Shown here: positions 6,186 through 14,217 of the stretch, one piece after another
How positions within the stretch are numbered: the first letter of the stretch is position 1
How the letters are laid out: each line of letters opens with the position of its first letter
NCBI GenBank assembly: GCA_964460345.1
Contig: CAYWRO010000066.1
Location: 1 to 19,020 of the forward strand
Source: CAYWRO01 sp964460345
GTDB lineage: Bacteria; Planctomycetota; Phycisphaerae; Phycisphaerales; UBA1924
DNA: 19,020 nt
Reading direction: 5' to 3'
Notes under the pieces: generated by a model
Seen by the model: the letters and a program-made list of their open reading frames with translations, nothing else
The model's database searches: none
What the model was told of the DNA's origin: nothing
Made by a program: the position numbers and the translations under genes

Positions 6186-6500
6186 TCAGGAACCGGAAGG
6201 CGGCGGTGAGCGATCCGGCGGGTGCGTGCGGGCCCGCTCGCGCTGGGCCTCTTCCCACGCCTGCTCGGCCTCTTCCTCAGACTCAAAGATCGGCGACACG
6301 ACCTGGTCAGGCCGGCCGTCGCCGAAGAGGCCGAAGTTCCAGGCGAGCGCCACGCCGGCAAGCAGAAGAAGCGCGGCCGCGACGATGATCTTCACCTTCT
6401 CGGGGGACATGCCCCCGCCGCCCTTGCCCCCGCCGCCCGATTCGCCGGGCGTTTCATCACGCATGCTGGTGGGCTCACGCCCGCGAACCTGGATGTCCAT
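6186..6500 (-). CDS. Small single-pass membrane protein of unknown function
   Basis: A 104-residue protein that I do not recognise. A short polar N-terminus leads into a Gly-rich linker (SGGGGKGGGG, 21-30), one membrane helix (~38-56, VKIIVAAALLLLAGVALAW) and an acidic region (ESEEEAEQAWEEAQRERA, 73-90) with a Pro/Ser-rich end. The start is ATG 6500, with GGGAGG 5 bases upstream; Met13 and Met31 are alternatives. It lies 32 bases after the leftward ABC permease gene on the same strand, so the two are probably co-transcribed. It converges with the glycosyltransferase gene across a 43-base gap with no obvious terminator. Confidence 0.72.
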   Translation of the reverse strand: MDIQVRGREPTSMRDETPGESGGGGKGGGGMSPEKVKIIVAAALLLLAGVALAWNFGLFGDGRPDQVVSPIFESEEEAEQAWEEAQRERARTHPPDRSPPPSGS

Positions 6501-6532
6501 GCTGACCTCCCATCGAGCAGAGTCAGGAAACT

Positions 6533-7900
6533 TTATCCGACCTCGCGCTTCTGGAACAGAATCACGGCCAGCGACAGAAACACCCCGATCTGGGCCGCGG
6601 AATACAGCCCCAGCAGCCCCATGTGGCTGAACGGGATCGGTTGGTTCTGTGTGACGGCGTCCACGAGGTAGAAGAACTGCACATTCGTCACGAGCCCCCA
6701 CGCGACCGCGAAGGCGATGTTCCGGCGCGTCGGCTCAAGGAAGACGTAATCCTGCGGCTCCGGCGTGCGCAGCATCGACATGGAGCCGCCGCGCCCGACG
6801 CGCTCGACCGTCAGGACCTTGTTCTGCGGCCCGCTCAGTTCGGCGATCGCCAGCGACTGCGGCACCGACCGGTCGTGCCAGTCCAGCCGCGGCCGCGCCC
6901 CGAGATTGTCCGGCGTCGTGAAGTCAACGACCATCGCCGCGCCGTTCGGGCTCGGGCCGTAGTAGAAGGGCATGCCGGTCCGCAGCGTGACCCTGGATGG
7001 ATACTCCAGCACGATCTGGTACTGGTGCCCCGGCTCGGCAAGCCCCGCAAAGGAGGGCCGAACCGGCTCGACCTGGGCGATGCGCCCGATCGGTTCGTTC
7101 AGGTAGACGCGCTGGCCGATGAAGTAGTTGGACAGCAGGCCAAAGAGGAAGACGCCGGCGCACACGGTGATGGTCATCACCTGCCCCAGCCGCGCCGAGG
7201 CAGCGACGGCGAGCGAGGTAAAGACCAGCACGGCCAGGACGATGCTCATCGAGGCCAGCGTCGTCTGCGGCTTGAAGTCCGTCAGGAACGGCTGCAGGCT
7301 CCATTCCTTGTCCAGGAACATCACCAGCAGCCAGGCCACGCCCATCAGGGGGAGCATGAGCAGGGACGCCGTCTGCGTGAAGACCCAGCCGTAAAAGAAG
7401 TTCACCCAGATCCCGACGGCCAGCGCGATGAAGCCCGCCGCCAGTGAAAAGATGATGACCGGCCCGTCCGCCTCGTCGGCGGCCGTGGACATCACGCCGT
7501 GACGAACAGCCATCTGCACGAACAACAGCATGGTGGCGACCGCGATCAGCATCGCCGCCGCCACCCCCAGATACTTGCCGATGACCACGGTCGGGCGGGA
7601 GACAGGCTTGGAGACCACCGTCAGGACCGTGCGGTTCTCGATCTCGCGCGAGATTACCGCCGTGGCGATGAAGGCGGCCAGCAGCATCGAACAGACGAAG
7701 ACGGACGCCAGGGAGACGTCCAGCAGCAACTTATTGTCCGCGGAGACCTCGGCCGACGAGGAATGACCCATCGAAAAGCCAGTGCCGGCCGTCAGCAGGA
7801 TCTGCAGGATCCCGCACAGGACGATCAGCACGAAGTAGATGGGCTGTCGAACGCTCTCGATGAAAGCGTTGCGGGCTATGGTGAGGATCTGTCCGAGCAT
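6533..7900 (-). CDS. ABC-2 type transporter permease with large extracytoplasmic domain
   Basis: A 455-residue membrane protein. It begins MLGQILTIARNAFIESVRQP (1-20), typical of planctomycete ABC-2 permeases. Helices are apparent near 20-40, 65-84, 113-133, 148-168, 177-195, 216-236, 240-262, ~395-413 and 425-448. The loop REIENRTVLTVVSKPVSR (85-102) is the usual cytosolic coupling segment. Residues ~263-392 form a beta-rich extracytoplasmic domain (MPFYYGPSPNG, 310-320). No ATPase gene adjoins it, so it may use the ATPase at 12868-14217, which serves a permease of the same type. The start is ATG 7900 by similarity of the N-terminus to the family; the ribosome-binding site is weak, and an in-frame GTG at 7954 would only add a Pro-rich extension. 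Confidence 0.87.
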   Translation of the reverse strand: MLGQILTIARNAFIESVRQPIYFVLIVLCGILQILLTAGTGFSMGHSSSAEVSADNKLLLDVSLASVFVCSMLLAAFIATAVISREIENRTVLTVVSKPVSRPTVVIGKYLGVAAAMLIAVATMLLFVQMAVRHGVMSTAADEADGPVIIFSLAAGFIALAVGIWVNFFYGWVFTQTASLLMLPLMGVAWLLVMFLDKEWSLQPFLTDFKPQTTLASMSIVLAVLVFTSLAVAASARLGQVMTITVCAGVFLFGLLSNYFIGQRVYLNEPIGRIAQVEPVRPSFAGLAEPGHQYQIVLEYPSRVTLRTGMPFYYGPSPNGAAMVVDFTTPDNLGARPRLDWHDRSVPQSLAIAELSGPQNKVLTVERVGRGGSMSMLRTPEPQDYVFLEPTRRNIAFAVAWGLVTNVQFFYLVDAVTQNQPIPFSHMGLLGLYSAAQIGVFLSLAVILFQKREVG

Positions 7901-8001
7901 GGTGCTTGAGCAAATGATGCCCGCGGGGGGGGCAGGACGCGACTCGGGGGGCACACGCCCCGGCGCGGCGGCCGGGCATAGAAAAGGTGGCCCGGCGGAC
8001 G

Positions 8002-8030
8002 AACATAGGAACCCGCCGGCCGTACATCAA
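8002..8030 (-). promoter_or_regulatory. Candidate sigma70-like promoter for the ABC permease
   Basis: The minus strand reads TTGATG (8030-8025), a 17-base spacer, then TATGTT (8007-8002), matching four of six consensus bases in each box. The inverted repeat CCGGCGG (7992-7998) / CCGCCGG (8013-8019) straddles the -10 and could be an operator. In GC-rich DNA such matches can arise by chance. Confidence 0.3.
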
Positions 8031-8188
8031 CGAATCCGGGCACGGCTGTGTTCGCGCGGTGTGCGGTGCGGGCGAACAAACCGCCCGCGTTCGGCGAATA
8101 CGGATCGCCGGTCTGGCGAACCGTCGCGAGAGGTGAGAGAGCCGGAATGAGTCGGGACCAGCCGCACGGCGCTGCTGGCTCTGCAAAG

Positions 8189-8217
8189 TGGACATGCGGA
8201 CGGTGTCCGCGGAGAAT
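8189..8217 (+). promoter_or_regulatory. Candidate promoter for the SPFH-ABC operon with a palindrome in the spacer
   Basis: TGGACA (8189-8194, 5 of 6 consensus bases), a 17-base spacer and GAGAAT (8212-8217, 4 of 6). The perfect dyad GCGGAC-GGT-GTCCGC (8196-8210) fills the spacer, the position expected of a regulator that acts on spacer DNA. The predicted leader is about 85 bases. Confidence 0.35.
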
Positions 8218-8233
8218 AGGCCCCTTCCAAACC

Positions 8234-8290
8234 CCGGCTCCGCTATGAGCCGGCTTCAGGACACATCCGGGCCGGCGACTCTTGCCGGCC
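8234..8290 (+). promoter_or_regulatory. Two stem-loops in the operon leader
   Basis: CCGGCTC (8234-8240) pairs with GAGCCGG (8247-8253) around 6 bases. GGCCGGC (8270-8276) pairs with GCCGGCC (8284-8290) around 7 bases. The second ends ten bases before the Shine-Dalgarno (GGGAG, 8300-8304). Neither has a T tract, so they are leader structures rather than clear terminators. Confidence 0.4.
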
Positions 8291-8309
8291 GGACAGCGCG
8301 GGAGCATCG

Positions 8310-10322
8310 ATGAGAGCCGATCACCTGAGCTATCGACGGGGAATGATCGTTTGCCTGTGGGGCTGGATCGGGCAGACTGCCTTCGGGCTCCTGCTGCTGA
8401 TCCTGGCCCTCATCTTCGACAACCAGATCGCCACCTCCGGCGCGGGCCTCATCCTGATCGGCTCGGCCGTCTGGCTCGTCCTGGCCATCCTCTACGACGC
8501 GCATCGGCGCGAACGCATCGAGGCCATGGAGGCGGAAGCGCTCGACGCCGCGGGCGCTCGTGACGGCTCCGTCTTTGAATCCGGCGAGGACCTCCGCGTC
8601 GCGGCCCGGCGGCTGGAGTGGATGCACAAGTGGCTGGTCCCCGCCGCCAGCCTCGGCCTCGCCGCCGCGTTCGCCCTCTTCGGCCTCGCGCGGCTCGGCA
8701 TCTGGCCGTTCGGCCCGTGGTCCACGGCGCCGATCGGCGAAGCCCTGTCGCCGCGGAACTTCACAGTTCCCCAGTATGAGGGTGTTTTCATCGCTGTCGG
8801 GCTGGTGCTCGCCGCGGGCGGCTTCGTCTTTGCCCGCTACGTCAGCGGCATGGCCAAGCAGCCGGTGTGGTCGAACCTCCGCGGCGGCGCGGCCCAGGCC
8901 GCCGGCCTGGCCCTGATCGGCCTGGCCCTGACCATCTGCGAGTTCCTGATCACGGTGAAGGTTGAGGGCGCCATCCGGTACCTCAACGTGATCCTGCCGA
9001 TCGTCTCCGTCCTGATGGGGGCGGAGGTCCTGCTGAACTTCATCCTGACGATTTATCGCCCGCGCCGTCCGGGCGAGTTCCCGCGTCCGGCGTTCGATTC
9101 GCGCGTCCTCGCGTTCGTTGCCGCGCCGGATCGCATCGCCGAGTCGTTCGGCGAGGCGCTGAACTACCAGTTCGGCATCGATGTGACGAGCTCGTGGTTT
9201 TACCAGCTTGTCAGCCGGTCGCTGTTGTGGCTGATTGTGGTCGGCGTGATCGTGACGTGGGCGATGAGCTCCGTCACCGTGATCCGCGCCAACGAACGGG
9301 CCCTGCTGCTTCGCCTCGGACAGATCAAGGGCGACCCCCTTGAACCGGGCGTGCACCTGAAGCTGCCCTGGCCGGTCGACCGCGTGCGGCGGTACGAGAC
9401 GACGGCCGTTCGACGGCTGGACCTGGCCAGCGGGAGTCCGACCGAAGGGGACGCGATCCTCTGGACCAAGAAGCACACCGACGATGAGCAGTACATGGTG
9501 GTGCAGGGCTCCGGGCGCGATGTGTCGCTCGTGTCGGTAGAGATCCCGCTCTTCTACGTGGTCGATGAGGACCGCATCAGCGACTACATTAACCTTGCCC
9601 CGGAGGGCACGCATGAGGATGTGCTCCGCGCCGTCGCGCGGCGGGAGGTGATGCAGATTCTCGCGCAGCATCAGGTCGGCGATGTTCTCGGCCGCGGGCG
9701 TGACAGGATCTCCACGGAGATGATGGCCGCGGTTCAGAAGGCGTTTGATGACATCAACGCCGGTGTGAAGGTCACGTTCGCAGGCATTTCCGGCGCTCAC
9801 CCGCCGATCGATGCGGCCAGCGCCTTCGAGGCGGTGGTGCAGGCCGAGCAGAACCGCAAGGCCATGCTCGAGCAGGCCCAGGCCGATCGGATCGAGACGC
9901 TCAGCCAGGCGGTCGGGGGCGCGCAGATCGCGCAGGAAATCCTTGCCGCGATGGCCGAACTGGAAGCCGCGCGGGCGCAGGGCGCTCCGCAGGCGCAGGT
10001 CGATGAGCAGGCCGCGGCGATTGCGGACATGATTGCTGCCGCCGGCGGCAAGGCCGCGGAGCAGATCCACCAGGCCGAGGCGGACCGCTGGACGGCCCAC
10101 ATGGGTGAACGGACGCGCCTTGCGCACTACCAGGGGCAGCTCGTCGCGTTTGAAGCGGCGCCCCAGGTGTACCTTGCCGACCGATACTTCCGCACGCTGC
10201 GCGAATCCCTGGACGGGGCGCGGCTGCTGTTCCTGCCTGAGAAGGCCAGGCCGTGGCTCATGCTCGAAGATGAGGACCCCGGCGCGAATGCTCTGATCGA
10301 CGTTGACACCGAGGGCCTTTGA
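8310..10322 (+). CDS. HflK-like SPFH protein with seven predicted transmembrane helices
   Basis: A 670-residue protein. Hydrophobic segments lie near 12-36, 43-62, 108-130, 158-175, 195-215, 223-247 and 303-324. Basic residues flank the even-numbered loops (AHRRER, RYVSGMAK, YRPRRPGE), so the positive-inside rule puts the SPFH domain after TM7 outside the cytoplasm, as in HflK. The SPFH domain spans ~324-510 (RANERALLLRLGQI, LEPGVHLKLPWPVDRV, and the HflK-like HPPIDAASAFEAVVQAEQNR at 497-516). An Ala/Gln/Glu coiled coil (~505-600) and an HflK-like end (YFRTLRESLDGARLLFL) follow. Canonical HflK has one TM and about 420 residues; the six extra helices are the oddity. HflK forms a cage with HflC around FtsH in E. 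coli; no ftsH is in this window. The start has GGGAG 5 bases upstream. It heads a six-gene rightward cluster. Confidence 0.88.
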   Translation: MRADHLSYRRGMIVCLWGWIGQTAFGLLLLILALIFDNQIATSGAGLILIGSAVWLVLAILYDAHRRERIEAMEAEALDAAGARDGSVFESGEDLRVAARRLEWMHKWLVPAASLGLAAAFALFGLARLGIWPFGPWSTAPIGEALSPRNFTVPQYEGVFIAVGLVLAAGGFVFARYVSGMAKQPVWSNLRGGAAQAAGLALIGLALTICEFLITVKVEGAIRYLNVILPIVSVLMGAEVLLNFILTIYRPRRPGEFPRPAFDSRVLAFVAAPDRIAESFGEALNYQFGIDVTSSWFYQLVSRSLLWLIVVGVIVTWAMSSVTVIRANERALLLRLGQIKGDPLEPGVHLKLPWPVDRVRRYETTAVRRLDLASGSPTEGDAILWTKKHTDDEQYMVVQGSGRDVSLVSVEIPLFYVVDEDRISDYINLAPEGTHEDVLRAVARREVMQILAQHQVGDVLGRGRDRISTEMMAAVQKAFDDINAGVKVTFAGISGAHPPIDAASAFEAVVQAEQNRKAMLEQAQADRIETLSQAVGGAQIAQEILAAMAELEAARAQGAPQAQVDEQAAAIADMIAAAGGKAAEQIHQAEADRWTAHMGERTRLAHYQGQLVAFEAAPQVYLADRYFRTLRESLDGARLLFLPEKARPWLMLEDEDPGANALIDVDTEGL

Positions 10323-10343
10323 TCCCTTGAGGAGTTCACCCTG

Positions 10344-11414
10344 ATGCGCAACCTGTTAATGTGGATCGTTGGTTTCGTGGTGGTCGCGTTCGTCGTCGGC
10401 TTCATGTTCACCTTTACCGTGAACTTCAATGAAGTCGCCGTGCGCGCCCGCTTCGGCAAGGCCGGCGAAACAGCCATCGACTCGCCGGGCCTCAAGATCA
10501 AGATTCCCGGCGTCGACACCGTCGTCAAGTACGACCAGCGGGCACGCTTCAAGGAGAGCAAGCCCGAGACGCAGCAGACGCACGACGACCGGCAGGTCAT
10601 CGCGACGGCCTACGTCAGCTGGCGCATCAAGGACGCCGCGACGTTCTATGAGCGGTTCAGCAGCAAGGGCATGCGTCCTGACCAGCACTACGACACCGCT
10701 GAGAACGAGATTATCGAGAAGCAGCTTCGCGCCGCGATGAGCCAGATCAGCAGCTTCCGGCTCGATGAACTGCTCGCGGCCGTCCCCGGCGAGTCCAGGC
10801 TTGGCGAGCTGGAAGACCGCATGCAGAGTCGCCTCAACGCGACCCTCGCGGCCGACGGGATCGAAATCATCGACGTCGGCTTCACCAGCCTCGGCCTGCC
10901 CGAAGCCGTAACCAACGCGGTTGCCGAGCGCATGAAGGCCGAGCGCGAGCGACTGGCGAGCCAGACCGAACAGGCCGGCAAGGCCACCGCCGACGCCATC
11001 CGCTCCAAGGCCGAGGCGGACGCCACCAAGATCGTGAGCTTCTCCCGGCAACTGGCCGGCGAGATCCGCGCCCGCGGCGAGGCCGAAGCCGCTCAGTACA
11101 TCAAAGAGCTTCAGCAGAACCCGGAACTTGCCATCTTCCTCAAGACCATGGACTTCATGCAGCGCGGCATCAACACCAATCGCGCCACCCTCGTCCTGAC
11201 CCCGGCCACGCCCGGCTTTGGTTTCCTGCGGATGGATGCACTGAGCGGTCTCGAGCCGGGGCAGATCCCCGATTCAGGCCTCACCCGGGCCCTCGCGCCG
11301 TACCTTGATCAGGTCAAGGAAGGCGCACCCGCCGTGACCGAAACGGCCGGCGAGGAAGACCCGGCGGACGACGATGACCAGGCAGCCGAACGCATGTCCA
11401 GGAGCGGCTCGTGA
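10344..11414 (+). CDS. HflC-like SPFH protein
   Basis: A 356-residue protein with one N-terminal TM (~5-24) and an SPFH domain (~25-200: NEVAVRARFGKAGE, DDRQVIATAYVSWRIKD, GIEIIDVGFTSLGLPEAV). A charged Ala-rich coiled coil follows (~195-255), with the HflC-type tail GEIRARGEAEAAQYIKEL (239-256) and a helix containing NPELAIFLKTMD. An acidic C-terminal extension (~320-356, EEDPADDDDQ) goes beyond the usual HflC end. It lies 21 bases after the seven-TM partner, with GAGGAG upstream of the ATG, and overlaps the next gene by the GTGA tetranucleotide. It is the likely heteromeric partner of its neighbours in a membrane-anchored extracytoplasmic cage. Confidence 0.9.
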   Translation: MRNLLMWIVGFVVVAFVVGFMFTFTVNFNEVAVRARFGKAGETAIDSPGLKIKIPGVDTVVKYDQRARFKESKPETQQTHDDRQVIATAYVSWRIKDAATFYERFSSKGMRPDQHYDTAENEIIEKQLRAAMSQISSFRLDELLAAVPGESRLGELEDRMQSRLNATLAADGIEIIDVGFTSLGLPEAVTNAVAERMKAERERLASQTEQAGKATADAIRSKAEADATKIVSFSRQLAGEIRARGEAEAAQYIKELQQNPELAIFLKTMDFMQRGINTNRATLVLTPATPGFGFLRMDALSGLEPGQIPDSGLTRALAPYLDQVKEGAPAVTETAGEEDPADDDDQAAERMSRSGS

Positions 11415-12832
11415 GCGCAACCGACACGAACAACTCGACGGCGCTGATGGATCCCCCTCTGCACGACCGGCCCGGCGCCGGGATCGTGCAGGATGACGCC
11501 CACGCCGACTCGCTGATGGATCCGGCGCACAAGGCGCTGGTCGATGCGCTCCGCATCACCTATCTGCTGGTGAAGATCGCGATGTGGGCGCTGGTCGCGC
11601 TGTTTCTCCTCAGCGGCTTCCAGCGCGTCAACACCGGCGAGAACGGCATCGCGCTGGCCTTCGGCAAGATCGCCTCGACGGACCTGGCGCCCGGCCTGCA
11701 CCCTTCGTGGCCGTATCCGATCGGCGAACTGGTCAAGGTTTCGACGGCCCCGGTTGAGACGACAGTTGAGTTTCTGCCGGATCTTTCGGATGCGGAGCGT
11801 CGCGACCTGCGCGAGCGCGGTCCGACGGCCCTGGCCGGCGGCGGTCTCGCGCAGCTCGGCGTGCAGGACTCTTACCTGCTCACGGCAGACCAGGCGATCG
11901 GACATGCCCAGTGGCAACTCCGCTGGCGCCGCGCCAACGCCGCGACCACGATCCAGAACATCAACGATGAAGACCTGGCAAGCATCGTCCAGGCCGTCGT
12001 TCGCAGCGCCATCGTCCAGGCCGCCGCGACCCACACCATCGATGAGATCCTCCGCTCCATGCCCGAGGACTGGCGCGATCCGGAGAGCTACGAGCCGCTC
12101 CCTGACCAGGCGCGGCGCATTGCACAGCAGAAGCTGGATGATATGAACAGCGGCGTGGAGATCTCGCAGTTGTCACTGTCGACGCGCTTCGCCCCTCGCC
12201 ATGTCATCGAGGACTTCAACTCCGTCTCCAAGGCCGAGCAGGATGCGCAGCGGCGCATCGCCACCGCCCAGATGGAGCGCGAGAGCAAGCTGACCTCCAC
12301 GGCCGGCGCGGCCGCGGAGACCATCCTCGAGCAGATCGACCAGTACGAACTGGACCTGGCCGCCCAGGACCACGAAGCGGCACAAGAGACCTACGCCCGC
12401 ATCGCGGCCCTGCTTTCCGGCAAGCCGGTCACGATCGACGGTGAGGAAGTCCAGTTCTCCGTCAGCGGACAGATCGCCCGCGTCGTTCAGGAGGCGGAGC
12501 AGTTCAGCGACCAGATCGTCGCCGACGCCATGACCTCGGCGTCCATCTTCCAGGCCAAATACGCTGCCTTTCAGGCCAACCCGGCGGTCGTGGTGCACAC
12601 GGACTGGGCCAATGCCATGGCCTCGCTCCTGCAGCGGCAGTCCACGCAGTCGATGTTCATGGCCCCTTCGGGCGACATGACATTCACCCTCAACCGCGAT
12701 CCGGAAGTCCAGCGCCAGCTTGAGCGCGAGCGCAACGCCGCGCGGAAGAAGGAAGCGATGGAGAGGCGCGAGCGTGAACGGGAACTTGAACGCCACCAGC
12801 GGGAGCGCGGCGTCAACATTGTTGAGCAGTAA
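11411..12832 (+). CDS. Third SPFH protein (HflK-like, single TM)
   Basis: A 473-residue protein with a GTG start inside the GTGA overlap with the hflC-like gene, which implies translational coupling; AGGAG lies 6 bases upstream. A polar N-terminus (~1-45) leads into one TM (~50-70) and the SPFH region (NTGENGIALAFGKI, LAPGLHPSWPYPIGELVKV, YLLTADQAIGHAQWQLRWRR). It continues to ~270 (DFNSVSKAEQDAQRRIATAQ), followed by a coiled-coil region. The last ~45 residues are extremely charged (RKKEAMERRERERELERHQR). The upper SPFH part carries an insertion (~118-147, LSDAERRDLRERG). Having three dissimilar SPFH genes in a row goes beyond the standard hflK-hflC pair, and a three-component ring is a possible reading. 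It is unlikely to be a recent duplicate, since the three sequences have diverged strongly. Confidence 0.85.
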   Translation: MSATDTNNSTALMDPPLHDRPGAGIVQDDAHADSLMDPAHKALVDALRITYLLVKIAMWALVALFLLSGFQRVNTGENGIALAFGKIASTDLAPGLHPSWPYPIGELVKVSTAPVETTVEFLPDLSDAERRDLRERGPTALAGGGLAQLGVQDSYLLTADQAIGHAQWQLRWRRANAATTIQNINDEDLASIVQAVVRSAIVQAAATHTIDEILRSMPEDWRDPESYEPLPDQARRIAQQKLDDMNSGVEISQLSLSTRFAPRHVIEDFNSVSKAEQDAQRRIATAQMERESKLTSTAGAAAETILEQIDQYELDLAAQDHEAAQETYARIAALLSGKPVTIDGEEVQFSVSGQIARVVQEAEQFSDQIVADAMTSASIFQAKYAAFQANPAVVVHTDWANAMASLLQRQSTQSMFMAPSGDMTFTLNRDPEVQRQLERERNAARKKEAMERRERERELERHQRERGVNIVEQ

Positions 12833-12867
12833 TCTCCCTCACCCATCTGTTCAGCCCCAGGGAGCCC

Positions 12868-14217
12868 ATGCCCTCTACACCCACCACACCCGCCCCCAGC
12901 CGCTACGCTTCGTCCAACGCGGCGATTGACGACCGTCCTGCCGCGGCGTCCGCGACCACGGCGCCGGGCAGAAACGTGCAGCCGGTCGTTGTCTGCGAGC
13001 ACCTGACCAAGGTCTTTCGCGACTTCTGGATGCGCAGCCGAGTCCGCGCCGTTGACGGCGTCACCTTCCACATCGACAAGGGCGAGATCTTCGGCCTGCT
13101 CGGCCCCAACGGCTCCGGCAAGAGCACCACGATCAAGATCATCCTCGGCCTGCTGCACAAGACCAGCGGCCGCGTGAGCATCTTCGGCAAGCTCCCCACC
13201 GATGTCCGCATCAAGCGTCGCATCGGCTACCTGCCCGAAGAGTCCTACCTCTACCCCTTCCTCAACGCCCGCGAGACGCTGGACTATTACGGCAAGCTCT
13301 TCGAACTCTCGCAGCGCGAGCGCAAGCGCCGCATCGATGAACTGCTCGACATGGTCGGCCTCACCGCCGTCCAGTTCCGCCCCGTGCGCGAGTACTCCAA
13401 GGGCATGGCCCGCCGAATCGGCATCGCCCAGGCGCTCATCAACGATCCCGAACTGCTCATCCTTGATGAGCCCACCACCGGTCTCGATCCCATCGGCACG
13501 CGCCAGATCAAGGATCTCATCCTCGAGCTCGGCCGCCGCGGCAAGACCGTTCTGCTTTCCAGCCACCTGCTCTCCGACGTCGAGGACTGCGTCGACCGCA
13601 TGGTCATCCTCTACGGCGGCAAAATCCAGCGCGAGGGCACGTGTGACTCGCTTCTGCAGGCGCATGAGAAGTCGATCATCGAGACCGATGTGCTGGACGA
13701 CGAGACCATCAGTGAGATCGACCGCGTCATCCGCCAGCGTTCCGGCGGCACGCGCGCCGTCACACGCGTCTCCCACCCCCGCCAGCGGCTGGAAGATCTG
13801 TTCATCTCGATCGTCGAAGAGGCCCGCGCCAAGAAGATCCAGACGCACGGCGCCCAGCACGGCGGACAGACCGCCGCCTTCCTTCGCGCCGACGAAGACG
13901 CCGCTCCCCGCGGCGAGGAACTGCTCAGTTCCCTCGTCCAGGCGGGCCAGCAACCGCCGGAGCCGGAGGAGCGCGACGAGCCGGTCGCGGCCGAGCCCGC
14001 CGAGGACGTGCTCGGCTCGCTGCTGGCCGAGGCCCATGAGGAGGAGCCCACCGCCGCTGAGTCGCCGCGGTCGGCTTCTGAAATGGACGGTCAACCGGAC
14101 ACCGCTGCTGCGGCCCAGCCCGCGGCGGACATCGATGCGGGTGTGATCGATTCTCTCATGGACATTTACGAGGAGAACGGCGAGAGCGAGGGGGGTTCGA
14201 AGAGGGAGGGGGCGTGA
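12868..14217 (+). CDS. ABC transporter ATP-binding protein with acidic repeat tail
   Basis: A 449-residue protein. The ATPase domain spans ~38-320: Walker A GPNGSGKST (79-87), Q-loop region GYLPEES (120-126) with Glu in place of the usual Gln as in NatA/GldA-type ATPases, signature YSKGM (176-180), Walker B LLILDE (196-201), D-loop TGLDP (204-208) and H-loop His233. A disordered N-terminus (~1-37) and a long acidic C-terminus (~320-449) flank the domain. The tail contains ELLSSLVQA, VLGSLLAEA and VIDSLMDIY, which look like repeats of one docking motif. The next gene's GTG overlaps the stop codon (GTGA), so ATPase and permease are translationally coupled. It should energise the permease encoded next. 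The start is ATG 12868 with AGGGAG just upstream. Confidence 0.94.
   Translation: MPSTPTTPAPSRYASSNAAIDDRPAAASATTAPGRNVQPVVVCEHLTKVFRDFWMRSRVRAVDGVTFHIDKGEIFGLLGPNGSGKSTTIKIILGLLHKTSGRVSIFGKLPTDVRIKRRIGYLPEESYLYPFLNARETLDYYGKLFELSQRERKRRIDELLDMVGLTAVQFRPVREYSKGMARRIGIAQALINDPELLILDEPTTGLDPIGTRQIKDLILELGRRGKTVLLSSHLLSDVEDCVDRMVILYGGKIQREGTCDSLLQAHEKSIIETDVLDDETISEIDRVIRQRSGGTRAVTRVSHPRQRLEDLFISIVEEARAKKIQTHGAQHGGQTAAFLRADEDAAPRGEELLSSLVQAGQQPPEPEERDEPVAAEPAEDVLGSLLAEAHEEEPTAAESPRSASEMDGQPDTAAAAQPAADIDAGVIDSLMDIYEENGESEGGSKREGA

Larger units (their letters stand above)
7901..8309. other. Divergent regulatory region between the ABC permease and the SPFH operon
   Basis: This is 409 bases with no credible gene. 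It contains candidate promoters facing outward on both strands, several perfect short hairpins, and an inverted repeat (GTTCGC at 8049-8054, GCGAAC at 8071-8076). Confidence 0.6.

Noticed and set aside
7876..8307. 143-codon minus-strand ORF in the divergent region
   Set aside because: It is Pro/Arg-rich with no ribosome-binding site and overlaps the permease start and the candidate promoters.
8256..10127. 623-codon minus-strand ORF opposite the first SPFH gene
   Set aside because: The composition is His/Arg/Gly-rich and motif-free, while the plus strand encodes a clear SPFH protein.
12571..14094. 507-codon minus-strand ORF opposite the ABC ATPase
   Set aside because: All ATPase motifs are on the plus strand. 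The antisense frame is open only because of codon bias.
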